Below are positions 4,315-5,526 of a stretch of 5,526 bases of DNA, piece after piece. Where the stretch lies: contig DAOVVL010000155.1 in NCBI GenBank assembly GCA_030637205.1, forward strand, positions 1-5,526. The letters are read 5' to 3'. The notes under the pieces are model-generated. The model was not told the origin of the DNA and ran no database searches. It saw only the letters and a list, made by a program, of their open reading frames with translations. This stretch comes from Thalassospiraceae bacterium. GTDB taxonomy: Bacteria; Pseudomonadota; Alphaproteobacteria; Rhodospirillales; Magnetovibrionaceae. The position numbers were made by a program, and so were the translations under genes. How positions within the stretch are numbered: position 1 is the stretch's first letter; each line of letters opens with the position of its first letter.

Positions 4315-4919
4315 AAATCAACGATGTGCCCACCATTACCCCCCACCCCGGCAAGGCACTTGCTGCAAACCCGGCTAACAAGCCGCCGCACGTTCAGCCA
4401 ACCCACGCAGACCTCGCTCCACAAAAACCCGAGAAAGCGCCAAAGGTTGCACCCCCGGCGGTGCGCGTTGATATCGACGCAACCGCGCACCCGCGCACCG
4501 GTAAAAAGCTGGTGGTGGTCAAGGACCCAATCCCGCCCGAGGCCGTCGAAGGTTCAGGGCGCACGCACACCGAACACCCGCTGGCCAAGATGCTGGTCAA
4601 CACCGATGCCCGCGCCATGAGCCCGCGTGAAGTAACCAACCTGAGTTTCGAATTATATGCAGCGGGCGTCTTGCGCTTTGATGAACACGCCGACCTCGCC
4701 TACCAGCCCGAACTCGATCCCGGTTTCAATAAAACCATCGGCGCGCTGACCGGCGAGGTGGCGCGGCCCGATACCAAACGCGACCAGATCAAGGATTGGG
4801 AACAGCGTTACGACTTCCTGAGCCGCCACCGCAGCGGTAACTCGCGCAGCGCCGAGCGCGCGCTGCACATCCTGGGCGTGCTCAGGCGCATCGAAAGCCC
4901 TACCGACGTTGAGGCGTGA
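4311..4919 (+). CDS. Protein of unknown function, 202 aa, Pro-rich N-terminus
   Basis: I do not recognise a named family. Residues 1-60 are Pro/Ala/Lys-rich and likely disordered (PHPGKALAANPANKPP, then PQKPEKAPKVAPP). Residues 61-85 hold a basic, strand-like segment (GKKLVVVKDPIPPE). Residues 102-195 look like a compact helical domain: MSPREVTNLSFELYAAGVLRF, YQPELDPGFNKTIGALTGE, DQIKDWEQRYDFLSRHR and RALHILGVLRRIE. There is no signal peptide or TM helix. ATG 4311 overlaps the stop of the 60-aa gene, and GGAG (4299-4302) is 8 nt upstream. A longer frame from 4236 would lie inside that gene and is rejected. As the last gene of the sigma-54 operon it probably acts with the cyclase or the membrane protein. 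Its TGA (4917-4919) directly abuts the stop of aspS on the other strand. Confidence 0.8.
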   Translation: MKINDVPTITPHPGKALAANPANKPPHVQPTHADLAPQKPEKAPKVAPPAVRVDIDATAHPRTGKKLVVVKDPIPPEAVEGSGRTHTEHPLAKMLVNTDARAMSPREVTNLSFELYAAGVLRFDEHADLAYQPELDPGFNKTIGALTGEVARPDTKRDQIKDWEQRYDFLSRHRSGNSRSAERALHILGVLRRIESPTDVEA

Positions 4920-5526
4920 TTAGGTTTCAGTTTTTTCAGCGGGCTGTTCAGCCGGCTTTTCTTCCGCTTTGGGCGGCGGGGTCAGCTTGATGTAAAGTTC
5001 GCGCAGGCGTTCCGGCGCCACTTCGGCGGGCGCACCCATCAACAAATCCTGCGCCTGTTGGTTCATCGGGAACGCGATGATTTCACGAATGTTGGGCTCG
5101 TCCGCGAGCAACATCACAATGCGGTCAATACCCGGTGCCGAGCCGCCGTGGGGCGGTGCGCCGAATTTAAACGCGCTTAACATGCCGCCAAATTCCTTTT
5201 CCACCACTTCGTTGGAATAGCCTGCGATCTCGAACGCCTTGTACATGATTTCGGGCAGGTGGTTTCGGATCGCGCCCGATGAAAGCTCAACGCCGTTGCA
5301 TACGATGTCGTACTGATACGCGAGAATATCCAGCGGATCTTTGTTATCGAGCACATCAAGCCCGCCCTGGGGCATGGAAAACGGATTGTGCGAAAATTCG
5401 ATCTTGCCGGTGTCTTCGTCCATTTCGTACATGGGGTAATCGACAATCCAGCAGAATTTGAAACAGCCAGATTCCCTGAGTTCCAGATCATCACAAATCT
5501 TTTCGCGCGCAAAGCCTGCAAACCGT
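4920..5526 (-). CDS. aspS: Aspartate--tRNA ligase, C-terminal part (5' partial)
   Basis: Class II aminoacyl-tRNA synthetase that charges tRNA-Asp with aspartate in the cytosol. The frame is open to the window edge (the last codons read RFAGFAREKICDDLELRESG), so the ~200 residues here are the C-terminal third of a protein of about 600. Visible landmarks are WIVDYPMYEMDEDTGK and HNPFSMP, matching the VLDFPMFE and HHPFTSP segments of E. coli AspRS; YDIVCNGVELSSGAIRNH; and motif 3, GAPPHGGSAPGIDRIVMLL, with the ATP-binding Arg. NIREIIAFPMNQQAQDLLMGAP follows. The protein ends with a Pro/Glu/Lys/Ala tail (PPPKAEEKPAEQPAEKTET) beyond the usual E. coli end point. The stop TAA is at 4922-4920. ATG 5432 is internal. 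The tail codons also carry the likely terminator of the opposing operon. Confidence 0.97.
   Translation of the reverse strand, partial: RFAGFAREKICDDLELRESGCFKFCWIVDYPMYEMDEDTGKIEFSHNPFSMPQGGLDVLDNKDPLDILAYQYDIVCNGVELSSGAIRNHLPEIMYKAFEIAGYSNEVVEKEFGGMLSAFKFGAPPHGGSAPGIDRIVMLLADEPNIREIIAFPMNQQAQDLLMGAPAEVAPERLRELYIKLTPPPKAEEKPAEQPAEKTET
4938..4963 (+). terminator. Probable terminator of the cyclase operon, inside aspS
   Basis: AGC-G-GGCTG (4938-4946) can pair with CAGCC-G-GCT (4949-4957), with one G-G mismatch and a tight GTTC loop, followed by TTTTCTT (4957-4963). It begins 18 nt after the stop of the 202-aa gene and lies in the last codons of aspS on the opposite strand. The stem is shorter and less perfect than that at 873-908, so its efficiency is uncertain. 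Confidence 0.45.

Overview
This 5.5 kb window looks like ordinary chromosome from an alphaproteobacterium, probably Rhodospirillales-like. The reasons are the alphaproteobacterial style of the AspRS C-terminus, a SqrR/BigR-type ArsR regulator, the RND pump tail, a sigma-54-driven diguanylate cyclase and moderate-to-high GC with AT-rich promoter islands. The taxonomic guess is an inference. There are no tRNA or rRNA genes, no CRISPR array and no recognisable transposase.

Layout: (1) 1-283 (+) is the C-terminal end of an RND efflux pump permease. (2) 475-825 (+) is an ArsR-family repressor with a TTG start. It has two cysteines (Cys33 and Cys99) at the spacing used by persulfide sensors of the SqrR/BigR group, and a palindrome overlaps its putative -10 box. 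(3) 2240 down to 853 (-) is a two-gene unit: an XRE-like helix-turn-helix protein (GTG start) coupled by an ATGA overlap to a 279-residue protein I do not recognise. (4) 2241-2640 is a 400 bp AT-rich intergenic region with repeated GTGCC motifs, a 14-base composite direct repeat, a TTGACA promoter-like element and a possible 47-codon ORF that overlaps the next gene by ATGA. (5) 2641-2994 (+) is a 117-residue unknown protein. (6) 2995-3281 is a dense regulatory region: a strong hairpin, seven TTGCC/GGCAA half-sites and a near-perfect sigma-54 -24/-12 promoter. (7) 3282-4919 (+) is a three-gene operon: a diguanylate cyclase with intact GGDEF and I-site, a 60-residue single-TM protein, and a 202-residue unknown protein with a proline-rich N-terminus. 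(8) 4920-5526 (-) is the C-terminal part of aspS, whose stop codon directly abuts the stop of the preceding operon.

The most notable biology is the c-di-GMP operon. A sigma-54 promoter with clustered enhancer-like half-sites implies control by an NtrC/FlbD-type activator, with a tiny membrane protein and an unknown soluble protein co-transcribed with the cyclase. A second theme is compaction: in both convergent gene pairs, the plus-strand terminator hairpin lies inside the 3' coding end of the opposing gene, in codons for a low-complexity C-terminal tail.
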